64,000 nt of DNA from Paractinoplanes ferrugineus (GTDB lineage Bacteria; Actinomycetota; Actinomycetes; Mycobacteriales; Micromonosporaceae). A program made the translations under genes and the position numbers. Below are positions 40,996 to 50,135 of the stretch, one piece after another. Numbering within the stretch: position 1 is the first letter of the stretch; each line of letters opens with the position of its first letter. Below the pieces are notes generated by a model. It was not told the DNA's origin and made no database searches. It worked only from the letters and a program-made list of their open reading frames with translations. The stretch covers positions 62,001-126,000 of the forward strand of contig NZ_BOMM01000049.1 of the NCBI RefSeq assembly GCF_016862195.1. The letters run 5' to 3'.

Positions 40996-43464
40996 TCAGC
41001 GGTCCCGGTCGGTCATACGCCGCTTCATCACCGTGCGAGCCAACTGCTGCATCGGCGGCTCCTCCCCGGCGGGCGTGTTCGCGGCGGCGCACGTTTGCCG
41101 GATCGCGGTCGGCTCCCCGTCGGGTTCCGGCGGCGGGTTGGTGACGAAGGTAAAGGCTGGGAGTTCCCGGTTGTCCACCAGCACCCGGGCCACGGCGGTG
41201 AACACGTCAAGGTGGGCGAGGTCGTGCTCGTCCACCTCGGGTTTGGTGTGCCGCGACAACTCCCGCGCGTCGGCCGGGTCGACGTTGAAGATCGCCTTAG
41301 TGCGGGCGTTCGCGCTGATCGCCGCGGCGACGTCCTTCGGTAGCTGGGCGAGGTCCTGGTGAGCCATGACCAGGCCGAGCCGGTAGCCGCGCGCCTCGGC
41401 CAGCATGTCGCCGACCGAGCCCGGCAGGGTGAGGAAGTTCTGCACCTCGTCCACGTACAACGTGGCGTCCTTGCGCTGGTCTTCGGGGGTTGCGGCGCGG
41501 GCGATGGCGGCCTGCCAGACCCGGGCGACGATCAGGGAGCCGAGGATCCGGCTGGTCTCCTCACCGAGTTGCCCTTTCGGTAGCCGGCACAGCAGCACCC
41601 CGCCGTCGAGGACCTTGCCCATGTCGAACGAGCTGTGGGCGTTGCCGATCACGTTCTTGACGAAATCCCGCAGCAGGAACGCCCTCAGTCGCGCGAGGAC
41701 CGGGGCGATGACTTGGCCGCGGAACTGCTCGTTGATGCCGTCGTACCAGAGCCAGAATCCGCCGAGCCCGTCCGGGTCGTCGAGGCCCTGGGTGAACCGG
41801 CCGCGGAACTGCCGGTCCTGCAGCAGCGAAGGCACCAGGCTCAGCGTGGGTTTGGCGTGCCGCATCAGGGTGAGGCAGGCGACGCGCATGGTGTCGTCCA
41901 TGCGCGGCCCCCACTGGCCCTGGAAGATCTTCGCGAAGATCCCGACCAGGTTGTCCACGGCCAGATGGGCGTCGCCCTGGTCATCGAGGGGGTTGAAACA
42001 TGCCGGGTTCTCCTGGTCCGGATCGATGATGTGGATGCGGCTTGCGTAGGAGGCCGGGAGCCGGTCGAGGATGTCGTTGATCAGATCCCCGCGCGGGTCG
42101 ATGACCACGGTCCCGCGACCGGCCTTGATGTCGCCGAGGATCAGGTTCAGCAGCAAGGTCGACTTGCCGACGCCGGTCTTGCCGACCACGTGCATGTGCT
42201 GCCGCGAGTCGACTACCTTGAGCCCGACCTTGTGATGCCCGACCTGCGAGCGGCCCAGCATCTTCACACCGCGGCCACCGCTGGGGACCTGTACTGGCGC
42301 CGGCACCGCCTTGGCCCGAGCCCGATCCAATCCGGGCACCGCAAGGTCCTGCGGCAGCGCGGCGAGCGCCGCGAGCTCCGGCACGGTGGCCAGAAACCCG
42401 CGCCTCAGGCGCCGCCCGGAGAGGGTGGCAACCGGGTGCGGCATCTTCATCCGGCGCAGCCGGTTCGGGCCGGTGTACGCGGCGGCAGCCGAGGCGATCG
42501 TGTGCCCGAGCCCGATCAGCCGCCGCCGGACATCCTCGGCCCGTTGCGGCGTTGGCGGATTCTTGTCCGGCTGTACGGCGACCGCGAACCTGATCGCGAT
42601 CTCGAAGTGCGGCACCCGCACGGCCTTCTCGACCACCGTGCGCGCCTCGGCCCCGGCGACCGGGTCCCGCTCGGCCGCCCGCGCCGCTGTGGTGTGCGCC
42701 GGGGCACGGGTCCGCGACGGGCCGGGAAGGAAGACCTCGAGCAACCACAGCAGCGGCTCGATCGCCAGCCGGGCCGCCCCGGCGGCGGCGCGGGTCGCCG
42801 GGTCGGGCCGCCCATGCGGATGGTTGGTTGAAGTGGCCGCCGATCGGCGGGCTGCCCGCACGCGGCGGGCCGATGCCGGGCGGGCCAGCACCTGCACGCA
42901 CGCGTATTCGCGGTGCCAGACCTCGGCCCCAGCTGACAACAGCGCCCGCAACGGGTCCGCGGCGTGCTCCACGCGCAGCGGCAGCACGTCGGCGTGCTGC
43001 GGCCAGTGCGCTCCGCCCGCCTGCTCGCCCACCTCGGCGGGGATCGGTGCTTCCGCGTCTTCGACCGTGAGGGTCGCTGCGGGCCAGGCCGCGCGGACGG
43101 CGGCTTCGACCGCGCCGGGCGGCACGGTGCCGGGCACCCACACCCGGATCGCCAGGGCGCGGCCGGTCCACGTGTACTCCCAGCCGACATGCGGGTAGCC
43201 GTAGATCCGGCGTCGCCACACCGACGGCGTGAGGACGCCAACCAGGGTGGTCCAGAACGCGGCGGCGGCCTCGGCGGTGACCTCCGGCGGCGCGGCGATC
43301 GTCACCCAGCGAGCGCCGGTGACGAACCGTCGGTGCCGCCAGTTGAGCAGTTGATCGTGGCCGAACACCGCCGCGACGATCATCGCGGCGGCGACGAACC
43401 CGAGCCACGGCCGCGCCACGACCCACTGCGCGAGGTGCGTGGGCCAGGTCGGTGCGGTGATCAT
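40996..43464 (-). CDS. VirD4/TraG-type conjugative coupling ATPase
   Basis: From ATG 43464 the protein has 822 residues. One membrane helix (about 19-35) is near the N-terminus. The ATPase domain begins near 415: Walker A is GKTGVGKST (428-436), a DPRGDLIND motif follows at about 456, and Walker B is ATLYVDEVQNF with Asp-Glu at 672-673. The C-terminus has the GYRLGLVMAHQDLAQLP region of TraG/TraM-recognition proteins. It would bring DNA to the transfer channel. It overlaps virB4 by 4 nt. An N-terminal extension to 44031 in the same frame would run through virB4 and is rejected. Confidence 0.85.
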   Translation of the reverse strand: MITAPTWPTHLAQWVVARPWLGFVAAAMIVAAVFGHDQLLNWRHRRFVTGARWVTIAAPPEVTAEAAAAFWTTLVGVLTPSVWRRRIYGYPHVGWEYTWTGRALAIRVWVPGTVPPGAVEAAVRAAWPAATLTVEDAEAPIPAEVGEQAGGAHWPQHADVLPLRVEHAADPLRALLSAGAEVWHREYACVQVLARPASARRVRAARRSAATSTNHPHGRPDPATRAAAGAARLAIEPLLWLLEVFLPGPSRTRAPAHTTAARAAERDPVAGAEARTVVEKAVRVPHFEIAIRFAVAVQPDKNPPTPQRAEDVRRRLIGLGHTIASAAAAYTGPNRLRRMKMPHPVATLSGRRLRRGFLATVPELAALAALPQDLAVPGLDRARAKAVPAPVQVPSGGRGVKMLGRSQVGHHKVGLKVVDSRQHMHVVGKTGVGKSTLLLNLILGDIKAGRGTVVIDPRGDLINDILDRLPASYASRIHIIDPDQENPACFNPLDDQGDAHLAVDNLVGIFAKIFQGQWGPRMDDTMRVACLTLMRHAKPTLSLVPSLLQDRQFRGRFTQGLDDPDGLGGFWLWYDGINEQFRGQVIAPVLARLRAFLLRDFVKNVIGNAHSSFDMGKVLDGGVLLCRLPKGQLGEETSRILGSLIVARVWQAAIARAATPEDQRKDATLYVDEVQNFLTLPGSVGDMLAEARGYRLGLVMAHQDLAQLPKDVAAAISANARTKAIFNVDPADARELSRHTKPEVDEHDLAHLDVFTAVARVLVDNRELPAFTFVTNPPPEPDGEPTAIRQTCAAANTPAGEEPPMQQLARTVMKRRMTDRDR

Positions 43465-45212
43465 GCGGTCACCTCGCCGATCCCCGTGACGGCAATCCGG
43501 TGTTCGGCCGCCGAGCCGACGCTTCGAAACGGGATCCGTGATCGGCCAGCAACGAGCAGGCCCTCTCCGCGCGACGCGGCCAACAACATCCGTGCCTCCC
43601 CGGCGGTCAGGCCGAATGCCTCGGTGACGGCGTCGATCGACTGGGTGGACTGACGCATCAGCACCTGGGTCGCGGCGTTGGAGACCACGGCCAGGCCGAG
43701 ATCGGTCGACAGGACGTCGGCGGCGTCCTGGGTGATCACGCATAGCCCGGCGAGGCGCTTGCGGGCAGCCTTGGACATCCGGAACAAGAACCGTGCGCCT
43801 TCGCCGTCGCGCATCAGAAGCCAGGCTTCGTCCACCACCACGAGTTGTCGCCGCCGGCGTCCGCTGGTGGCCGGAGCGTCGATGCTCGACCAGATGGCAT
43901 CCAGCGCCAGCAGCGTGCCGACCGTGCGCAGTTCGTCCGGCAGGTGCCGCAGTGACCAGACCACGAGGTGGCCGCCCGGGGCGGCGGTGGTGGGGCCGTC
44001 GAACAGGCTGGAGAAGTTTCCGACCGTCCACGGGGCGAGTCGTGCGGCGAGTTGCGCGGCGGCCGGATCGGTGTCCTCGGCCAGCGTCGCGGCGAGGTCG
44101 CGCAGCAGCGGGGCGGGTTTACTCCAGGTGGTTGGGTCGGCGTTGATCCCGGCGTGTGCGTAGGTGGTGGTGATGGCCCGGTCCAGGGCGGCTCGTTCGG
44201 CCGGCGGCGGGGTCGCGCCGAGCATGACGGAGATCAGCGTGTGTAGGTAGAGGCCGCGCCGGGTGAGCGTGTCGGGCCGGTCGTCGGCGGGCAGGTCGAG
44301 GGGGTTGACCCGGACCCCGGGTAGGCCGAGTTGCACGACCGTGCCGCCGACGTGTTCCGCGAGCGGTGTGTACTCGTCTTCCGGGTCGATGACCGACACG
44401 GTGGTGCCCTGGTACAGGTTGCGCAGGACTTCCAGCTTGACGAAGTACGACTTCCCGGCCCCGGACCGGGCCAGCACCACGCTGTTGTGGTTGTCCTGCG
44501 TCCACCGGTTCCACAGCAGCACCCCGTTGCTGGTGGTGTTCACCCCGTAGAGCACGCCGTCGGGTGCGGCCACGGTTCCAGGGGCGGGGGCGGCGAGATC
44601 GGCCGAGGCGAGCGGGAACGCCGCCGCGAGGGCGGTGGTGTCGAGGATGCGCCGCATCCGTAGCGGGTCCACGCCTATCGGCAGGGTGGAGATCCAGCCC
44701 TGCTGATGGCGGAACGTGGCTGGTTGCAGGTCCAGCAGCACGGACGCAGCAGCTGACTTCACCCCCGCCGTGACGGTACGCAGTTCGTCGAGGTCGCGGG
44801 CGTGGATGGTGACGTAGATGCCGGTGTCGAACAGCTTCGCCGCGCCCCGGGCGACCCGTTCGGCGAGGTCGGCGGCGTCGGAGGCCGCCGCCTCGATGAG
44901 GGGGTCACCGAGGCGGCCGGAATCGGCGTCCAGGCGGCGTGACGATTCGAGCCGGGCGCGCTGGCGTTTGAGCATCGGCGCGGCCAATTGGGGTGCGACC
45001 GGGGTGATGTGGACGGCGACGTCGACCCGTGCGGGGTAGGACAGCAGCGGGTCGAGCCAGGCCGGGCCGACCTCGGCCGGGTAGCCGCACACGACGAAGG
45101 TCGCGGCGTAGCCGTCGCCGACCTTGACGTGTGCCGGGGTGACCGACAGTGCCGCCGGGGACGGTATGCCGTCGGCGGCGGTGACGTTTTTCGTGGACTT
45201 CAACAGACTCAC
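43461..45212 (-). CDS. VirB4-type conjugation ATPase
   Basis: The 583-residue cytoplasmic ATPase has Walker A ARSGAGKS (248-255) and Walker B LVVVDEAWLLM (Asp-Glu at 461-462). Further motifs are SVIDPEDEYTPLAE after the P-loop and GLCVITQDAADVLS near 500, all usual for VirB4/TraC/TraE proteins, with the conserved late RMRQS-like stretch (QVLMRQSTQSIDAV). It energises the type IV secretion channel. It overlaps the PrgI-like gene by 4 nt upstream and the VirD4-like gene by 4 nt downstream. Length is on the short side because the N-terminal domain is reduced. Confidence 0.88.
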   Translation of the reverse strand: MSLLKSTKNVTAADGIPSPAALSVTPAHVKVGDGYAATFVVCGYPAEVGPAWLDPLLSYPARVDVAVHITPVAPQLAAPMLKRQRARLESSRRLDADSGRLGDPLIEAAASDAADLAERVARGAAKLFDTGIYVTIHARDLDELRTVTAGVKSAAASVLLDLQPATFRHQQGWISTLPIGVDPLRMRRILDTTALAAAFPLASADLAAPAPGTVAAPDGVLYGVNTTSNGVLLWNRWTQDNHNSVVLARSGAGKSYFVKLEVLRNLYQGTTVSVIDPEDEYTPLAEHVGGTVVQLGLPGVRVNPLDLPADDRPDTLTRRGLYLHTLISVMLGATPPPAERAALDRAITTTYAHAGINADPTTWSKPAPLLRDLAATLAEDTDPAAAQLAARLAPWTVGNFSSLFDGPTTAAPGGHLVVWSLRHLPDELRTVGTLLALDAIWSSIDAPATSGRRRRQLVVVDEAWLLMRDGEGARFLFRMSKAARKRLAGLCVITQDAADVLSTDLGLAVVSNAATQVLMRQSTQSIDAVTEAFGLTAGEARMLLAASRGEGLLVAGRSRIPFRSVGSAAEHRIAVTGIGEVTA

Positions 45213-46099
45213 GGTGTGCTCCGTACGGTGATGGGGGCGCCGGGCACCGCGCGGGGGCCAGGCGCTGGAGGGTTGAAGGGGTCGACGGCGCCCGCCAGGG
45301 CCGCGGCGACGGCCGGCCCGTCCAGCGCGGCGGCTTCGACGCCGAGGCCGGACAGCGCGCGTACCGCGGCGTCGGCGGCGTGCTCGCCGGTGACGACCGC
45401 GAGGACCTGGCGGCGCAGCGGATCACGCTCGGCGTCGAGGTCGAGCAGGAACCCGGCGTAGTCGTCGGCAGCGGTCTGCAGCGCCGGGTGCGGCAGGCGC
45501 GGCGCGAAGTCGGCGGTCGCCTGCGCGTACACGCTCAGGTCATGCCGTTGCGCGGCGACGAGCAGTTGGGCCGGGCCGGTCAGAGAGTTGAGGAACCGGC
45601 CGAACCCGTCCAGCAGCGCGCCTTGCTCGCCGCCGGTGCGCAGGTGGATGTTCGTGGTGCCGCAGGCGATGAGCACCTTCGCGGTGCCTTCGCTGGTGAG
45701 CACTCCGGGCGGGCTGATGCTCGTGACCGGGGAGCGCAGCGGCGCCGGGATGCTCGGTTTGCCGGCCATGGCGGCGACCGAGCTGGCTCTCGGCTGTCCG
45801 GGGGTGAGAGTGCGCGGGCTGTGCGACATCGTGAAGCCGTGCTTCAGCCACACGTTCAGTGGCAGTCCGTCGCGGCGGCCGATGGCCAGAACCACTGCGA
45901 CGGCGAACACGATGATCCCGGCGGCGATCCAGGCCGCAGGCGGCAGGAGCGGGCCGTAGGTGCGGTAGGTGCCGAATCCGGCCAGGGTAGGGCCGCCGAT
46001 GATGGCGAGTTGCCGGAAGGTCAGCCCGAAGGCGATGCGGTCCGGTTCAGAGACGTTCGCCGGCACCACCGCGCGCGGCGTGGTGTCCTCGTTGCTCAT
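45209..46099 (-). CDS. PrgI-type conjugation membrane protein (VirB3-like)
   Basis: The 296-residue protein has the PrgI pattern: VPANVSEPDRIAFGLTFRQL followed by two membrane helices (about 32-48 and 55-72) and RRDGLPLNVWLKHG just after. The PrgI family fills the VirB3 place in Gram-positive T4SS. The C-terminal half (IHLRTGGEQGALLDGFGRFL, VAAQRHDLSVYAQATADFA) resembles the N-terminal part of VirB4 proteins, as in the usual split arrangement of this group. It starts 4 nt overlapping the VirB6-like gene end. Confidence 0.82.
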   Translation of the reverse strand: MSNEDTTPRAVVPANVSEPDRIAFGLTFRQLAIIGGPTLAGFGTYRTYGPLLPPAAWIAAGIIVFAVAVVLAIGRRDGLPLNVWLKHGFTMSHSPRTLTPGQPRASSVAAMAGKPSIPAPLRSPVTSISPPGVLTSEGTAKVLIACGTTNIHLRTGGEQGALLDGFGRFLNSLTGPAQLLVAAQRHDLSVYAQATADFAPRLPHPALQTAADDYAGFLLDLDAERDPLRRQVLAVVTGEHAADAAVRALSGLGVEAAALDGPAVAAALAGAVDPFNPPAPGPRAVPGAPITVRSTP

Positions 46100-46992
46100 C
46101 GCCCACCCCGCAGCAGGGGGATACGGCGGGCGACGCCTTGCATGACCACGACCCGCAGCAGGAAGCCGCCGATGTTGGGCGAGCCCTTACGCGTTACGTA
46201 GCGGCCTACCAGCGACGGAATCTTGATCGTGAGCCAGAGCATCACGACGACCAGCACCAGGTTGAACGTGTCCGAACCCTTGACTCCCAGGACGATCGGC
46301 AGGTTCGAGTCCGGATTGATCACCATGTCGATGCCGGTGGTGAACGCGACGGCTTGCAGCGCCGGGGTGGCCAGGCAGCCGCCGAGCGAGCGCCACCACA
46401 GGTCGGCCACGCCCTGGGTCCACGGGGTGGCGTAGCAGGCCAGCGCCACCGGCGCGATCCCGGCCAGGACCAGCAGCACGCCGACACGCACGAACCAGCT
46501 CCCGATGAGCATGGCCATCAGCACGACGATCAGCAGGCCGATGATGGCGATCAGCAGCGCACTGCCGTCGTCGTCCAACGCCGCGTTGATGCGGGCCTTG
46601 ACGAAGTCGACGGTCTCCGTGGTCGGTGCCGTGGTGCCGCTCATGGAGGTCGTGAGCGCGTTGGCGATGGTGATGAGCTGGCCGGTCAGCGGCACGGAAA
46701 ACGCGGAGAGCACGAACCCGACGACCAAGCGCGGGATCAGCTCTTTGATGCCGTAGCGAATCTGGACCGAGTCACCGGTCATGGTCGCGATGCCCACGGC
46801 GATGATGGCGAGAACGAAGCAGGAGTCGACGACCAGCGCGCTCTTGCCGGCGATCGACGTGACCTGCGGCAGGACGGTGACGTCCGGCGATACGAACAGT
46901 GTTGAGGCCAGCAGGGCCAGTAGCCCGCTGAGAAGGTCGACGACCTTCTCAGCGAGCCAGCTGACCAGGCCGTCCATCAGCCAGTCGGTCAT
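46096..46992 (-). CDS. VirB6/TrbL-like polytopic membrane protein
   Basis: The 298-residue protein has about six membrane helices, including ALVVDSCFVLAIIAVGIATM, LVVGFVLSAFSVPLTGQLI, ALLIAIIGLLIVVLMAMLIG and VGVLLVLAGIAPVALACYAT. The amphipathic start (MTDWLMDGLVSWLAEKVVDL) is typical of VirB6/TrbL-type proteins that form the inner membrane channel of the T4SS. It lies between the small pilin-like gene and the PrgI gene with close spacing. The family is assigned by topology and context rather than a firm motif. Confidence 0.75.
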   Translation of the reverse strand: MTDWLMDGLVSWLAEKVVDLLSGLLALLASTLFVSPDVTVLPQVTSIAGKSALVVDSCFVLAIIAVGIATMTGDSVQIRYGIKELIPRLVVGFVLSAFSVPLTGQLITIANALTTSMSGTTAPTTETVDFVKARINAALDDDGSALLIAIIGLLIVVLMAMLIGSWFVRVGVLLVLAGIAPVALACYATPWTQGVADLWWRSLGGCLATPALQAVAFTTGIDMVINPDSNLPIVLGVKGSDTFNLVLVVVMLWLTIKIPSLVGRYVTRKGSPNIGGFLLRVVVMQGVARRIPLLRGGR

Positions 46993-46998
46993 GATCGG

Positions 46999-47292
46999 TC
47001 AGCCGCCGAGGATGCTTTGCAGCACATCGAGGACCACCGGGGACAAGACCGCCAGCGCGTAGCCGATCAGAGCGGACTTGAAGTTGCCCTTGGCCTGCTC
47101 GACCTGGGCGGGATCGCCTCCGGCGGCCATGTAGCGCAGGCCGCCGATGACCAGGAACATCGTCGCGACGACCGCGATGATGCCCATGATCCAACCGGTG
47201 ATGCCGTCGATGACCTGCGGGATGGTTTTCGCCGCCGCCAGCGGCACGTCAGCCGCAGCGGCAAGGGACAGAAGGGTGAGACTGGTGTGCAT
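46999..47292 (-). CDS. VirB2/TrbC-like small conjugation protein
   Basis: ATG 47292 (GGAG upstream) gives 97 residues with a signal-like N-terminus (LTLLSLAAAADVPLAAAKTI) and two membrane helices: GWIMGIIAVVATMFLVIGGL and SALIGYALAVLSPVVLDVLQ, separated by RYMAAGGDPAQVEQAKGNF. This is the standard VirB2-like pattern of Gram-positive conjugation loci, with the AKG/AxxG loop. It is the first gene of the conjugation operon virB2-virB6-prgI-virB4-virD4, transcribed from the divergent region that holds the site-B motifs. Confidence 0.82.
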   Translation of the reverse strand: MHTSLTLLSLAAAADVPLAAAKTIPQVIDGITGWIMGIIAVVATMFLVIGGLRYMAAGGDPAQVEQAKGNFKSALIGYALAVLSPVVLDVLQSILGG

Positions 47293-47504
47293 CGCGAGGC
47301 TCCACAGGAGTTCTGCGGGGCCGCCGCGATGGGGACCGGGGCGAAGGGTCGTATGAGGTCCGGTGGGGGCGCTCCTCCTCGCGTGTCGCGAAGGTTGCGG
47401 TGTCAGTGCGCCGCGCCAGCCGTGCCGGACCATCGGGCCTCGCCGCCGGGGTGGTCCCCACCGGGCGGGCATGCCGTGGATGACATGCACCGCCCAGATC
47501 CGCG

Positions 47505-47560
47505 CTGTCAGGTAGATCGAACTCGTGCCACTCCTGTCACGAGCTGACACGATCGGTCAG
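47505..47560. promoter_or_regulatory. CTGTCAG/CTGACAC motif cluster (site B)
   Basis: CTGTCAG at 47505-47511, then CTGTCAC (47534-47540) and CTGACAC (47544-47550) forming the inverted pair TGTCA-CGAGC-TGACA, then GGTCAG at 47555-47560. It lies between the divergent virB2 operon and the NYN-protein gene, so it could control both. Confidence 0.6.
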
Positions 47561-47598
47561 CACGGATAGACATCCGGAACGCACGGGAAGGCGCGCTT

Positions 47599-48423
47599 AT
47601 GGACGACGTGACCCCCAGGCAGGGATCGCTCGACCGATGGATGCGGACACCGCCGTTGACGCGGTACTCGCCCGAGGCTCGGGTGGCGGTGTTCATCGAC
47701 TTCGAGAATTTGGTCTGCGGCGCCGGCAAGGGTCTCCCAGGACAAAGCGAACCGATCCCTGCGAAGGCGCTGACCCACCTGTGCCGGGGGTTCTACGGCA
47801 ACGCCTCCATTCGCAAGGCGTACGCCGACTGGGCCAACACCGGATTCGGCCGGTATCAGCCAGCATTGGCAAACAACGGCGTCGATCTCGTCCAAATTGC
47901 CCACCACGGCGTCGCCGGGAAGAACGCCGCCGACATCCGCATGGCCGTTGACGCGATGGAAGTCCTCATCACCCATCCCGACGTAGACGTGTTCATCCTG
48001 GTCACCGGCGACAGCGACTACTCGCCACTGGTTCACCGGTTGCGCGGGTTCGGCAAACACGTCGTCGGAGTCGGCACGCAAGCCACCGCCAGCCAGCGAC
48101 TGGTGTCGGTGTGCTCGGAATACAAGTTCTGGGGCACCGTCGTCGCCGAGGTAGAACCGGCCGCCAGACCCGCCGTGACCGCCGTCTTCGACATCGCGGC
48201 AGCCGAAACCCTGCTGGTGCGCGCCTTCGAGCAGATCCCCACCGACACACCCACCGCCGGCACCGTCAAGAACAAGATGCTCGTGCTGGACCCGTCGTTC
48301 GACCAGGCCAACTACGGCTGCCGCACCTTCCGCGACTTTCTCAACCGCCTGCCGCACCGGGTTGCCACCGCAGGGCGTTCCGGCAACGACATCACCGTGC
48401 GCCATATCGCCTCACCATCGTGA
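47599..48423 (+). CDS. NYN-domain protein with OST-HTH/LOTUS-like C-terminus
   Basis: The 274-residue protein starts with a PIN-like NYN domain: AVFIDFENLVCG (Asp34, Asn37), GKNAADIRMAVDAM (Asp112) and VTGDSDYSPLVHRLRG (Asp137-Asp140), all metal-site residues intact. This fold is an RNase family (LabA/YacP-type). The C-terminal part from about residue 200 (ETLLVRAFEQIPTDTPTAGT, SFDQANYGCRTFRDFLNRLP) matches the OST-HTH/LOTUS domain, an RNA-binding helix-turn-helix. It would therefore cleave or bind RNA. It is divergent from the conjugation operon under the shared motif region, which suggests joint regulation. Confidence 0.82.
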   Translation: MDDVTPRQGSLDRWMRTPPLTRYSPEARVAVFIDFENLVCGAGKGLPGQSEPIPAKALTHLCRGFYGNASIRKAYADWANTGFGRYQPALANNGVDLVQIAHHGVAGKNAADIRMAVDAMEVLITHPDVDVFILVTGDSDYSPLVHRLRGFGKHVVGVGTQATASQRLVSVCSEYKFWGTVVAEVEPAARPAVTAVFDIAAAETLLVRAFEQIPTDTPTAGTVKNKMLVLDPSFDQANYGCRTFRDFLNRLPHRVATAGRSGNDITVRHIASPS

Positions 48424-48455
48424 GCGGCCGTGTGACGACGGTCGGCTGAAACGGA

Positions 48456-48493
48456 TCGAGGCCGCACCGAGCGAATGCTCGATGCGGCCTCGA
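48456..48493. terminator. Bidirectional terminator hairpin between convergent genes
   Basis: Stem 48456-48466 with 48483-48493 (11 bp), plus an inner 5-bp stem and loop GAAT. It sits between the NYN gene stop (48423) and the end of the convergent gene (48515). Confidence 0.7.
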
Positions 48494-48514
48494 CCGGTTG
48501 ATGTCAGCAGCGCC

Positions 48515-49291
48515 TTACGCTGCCGTCGTGCTGGCGCCGCGATCATTAGGCGCGAAGGGACCGGACAGGTCGCCGCGCCTGACCGCGGCCGCGACGACTC
48601 GCTCGGCGCGGCGGCGCCGCATCCGCAGCGCCGGGGCCGTGGTGCCTTGCTCGGCGGCCAACTGCTCGATCAGCGCGTCACCGAAACGGGTCGCGCTGAT
48701 CAGCTCGGCGGCTTCGGCGGTGATCAGGCCGGCGGCGGCGGCCCGGCCGAGCAACAGGTCCGGGTGGCCGTAGGGCATGCGCGGGGTGCGGGAGCCGCTG
48801 GACAGATCCAGCGGTAGCTCCTCGCCCTCCTGGTCCTTGATCACGGCGGCCCCGGCCCGCCAGGCGGTCCAGCACATCCGCAGCCACAGCCGCGGCCGGT
48901 CGAGATCCGTGGTGCGCAGCGCCGACAGGAATCCGGTCAAGACTTCGGAGTCGATGTCGTCGGCGAGCCGGGGCCGACCGGAGCTGATCTTCGCCGCGAG
49001 GTGGGTCAGGGCGGGAAGCGCGACGCCGATCGCGCCGACGACCCAGGCCGGACCCCATTCACGGGCGTGGCGGGCGAGCTGCCGCCACAGGATGTCGGTG
49101 GTGTCGCTGTCGTACCGCTCGTACACCAGCAGGGTGCGCAGCCGGTCCAGCGGCATCGTCGTGTTCGGCATGCCTGGCACAGGCCGGGCGTCGAACACCA
49201 GCGGAGCCGGTTCGCAGGTCAGTAGCGCGAATGCCTTCTCCGCGCTGGACAAAGCAGTGTCGGTCGTTCTCGTGCGGGTCGTCGTCGCCAT
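48515..49291 (-). CDS. Unknown protein with a sigma-4-like C-terminus
   Basis: ATG 49291 (GAGGAG upstream) gives 258 residues. The middle is helical (LLVYERYDSDTTDILWRQLA, VVGAIGVALPALTHLAAKIS). Near the end, SATRFGDALIEQLAAEQGTT followed by APALRMRRRRAERVVAAAVR has the spacing of a sigma region 4 or LuxR-like helix-turn-helix with a strongly basic recognition stretch. This suggests DNA binding but no firm family. It is divergent from the methyltransferase pair across the site-C motifs. The frame extension to 49369 lacks a ribosome site. Confidence 0.55.
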   Translation of the reverse strand: MATTTRTRTTDTALSSAEKAFALLTCEPAPLVFDARPVPGMPNTTMPLDRLRTLLVYERYDSDTTDILWRQLARHAREWGPAWVVGAIGVALPALTHLAAKISSGRPRLADDIDSEVLTGFLSALRTTDLDRPRLWLRMCWTAWRAGAAVIKDQEGEELPLDLSSGSRTPRMPYGHPDLLLGRAAAAGLITAEAAELISATRFGDALIEQLAAEQGTTAPALRMRRRRAERVVAAAVRRGDLSGPFAPNDRGASTTAA

Positions 49292-49362
49292 GATCTGTCT
49301 CCTCGGTGGGGAGCGCCTCGCCGGGTGCGAACGCTCCGAGGCACCGATTGGGACAGCCCGGC

Positions 49363-49507
49363 CTGACACCAGAAGCGGTTGTCAGCTTCGGACAGGTCGT
49401 GACCGGTCCGGACAGATTCGCCGCCCTGCCGCCCCGCGCGCCGAATCTGTCAGCACGCTGCGATGTCCGGTCCTGACAGGACGGGCCGAGTTCGATCGAC
49501 CTGACAA
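49363..49507. promoter_or_regulatory. CTGACAG/CTGTCAG motif cluster (site C)
   Basis: Copies include CTGACAC (49363-49369), TTGTCAG (49379-49385), GGACAG (49390, 49410), CTGTCAG (49447-49453), CTGACAG (49473-49479) and CTGACAA (49501-49507). A perfect 10-bp inverted repeat GACAGATTCG/CGAATCTGTC spans 49411-49451. The region separates two divergent genes. Confidence 0.6.
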
Positions 49508-49559
49508 CCGGGATCTATGCATCGTCAGCGCGCCCGCCGGTCCGGGGGCCACCCAGCCC

Positions 49560-50135
49560 ATGACCGAGAGAAAACACCGGCAGGCACCGGTTCCCGTGGG
49601 GGACACGGTGTCCGGCGACCCGCCCGTGCCGATCACCGTCTGGCCGGTTCCCGCCCCCGCTGCGGGCGAGACCATGTCCAACGCGATGGGGGTACGGCTG
49701 GTCCACAACCTCACCCACCCGTCCGACCTGATCACCGACCTCACCGCCGGGCCGCAGCTGGCCCGCGCGATCATCGCCGCCCGGCGCCGCAGCCACCTTC
49801 AGTACACCCGGCGGCTCGGCTGGGAGTGGCATACCGCGACCTTGGTCGTCACCGGATGGCCCATCGACGACCCCGCCGAGCCGGGGGACTTTTTCGACCG
49901 CTGCCGTACGAGCCTCGTGCCCGGCGGCTGCGTGGCTGTCCTACTGCCCCACGGTGACGTCGTCCTGCCCGTCGATGTCATCACCGCGGCCAAGAAGGCC
50001 GGACTGGCGTACCTGCAGCACATCGTGGCGGCCGACCGACAGCCCCGCCGGGGCCAGCACACCCAACTCGACATCCACACCGACGTGTTGATCATGACTC
50101 GCAGCGCGACGGAGAACGGAGGCAATGATGGCTGA
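49560..50135 (+). CDS. Methyltransferase-like partner protein, degenerate
   Basis: ATG 49560 gives 191 residues whose 3' end overlaps the methyltransferase gene by 11 nt. The protein has the shape of an adomet methyltransferase core without the catalytic residues: DLTAGPQLARAIIAARRR sits where motif I should be, and ATLVVTGWPIDDPAEPG where the TSPPY-type motif IV should be (VTGWP replaces TSPPY). A late strand CVAVLLPHGDVVLP fits motif VI-like spacing. It is best read as an inactive paralogue or specificity partner of the enzyme that follows. The N-terminus is disordered. Confidence 0.55.
   Translation: MTERKHRQAPVPVGDTVSGDPPVPITVWPVPAPAAGETMSNAMGVRLVHNLTHPSDLITDLTAGPQLARAIIAARRRSHLQYTRRLGWEWHTATLVVTGWPIDDPAEPGDFFDRCRTSLVPGGCVAVLLPHGDVVLPVDVITAAKKAGLAYLQHIVAADRQPRRGQHTQLDIHTDVLIMTRSATENGGNDG

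Noticed and set aside
43465-44031. N-terminal extension of the VirD4-like protein
   Set aside because: It would overlap most of the virB4 3' half in another frame. The ATG at 43464 overlaps the virB4 stop by 4 nt, the usual coupling.
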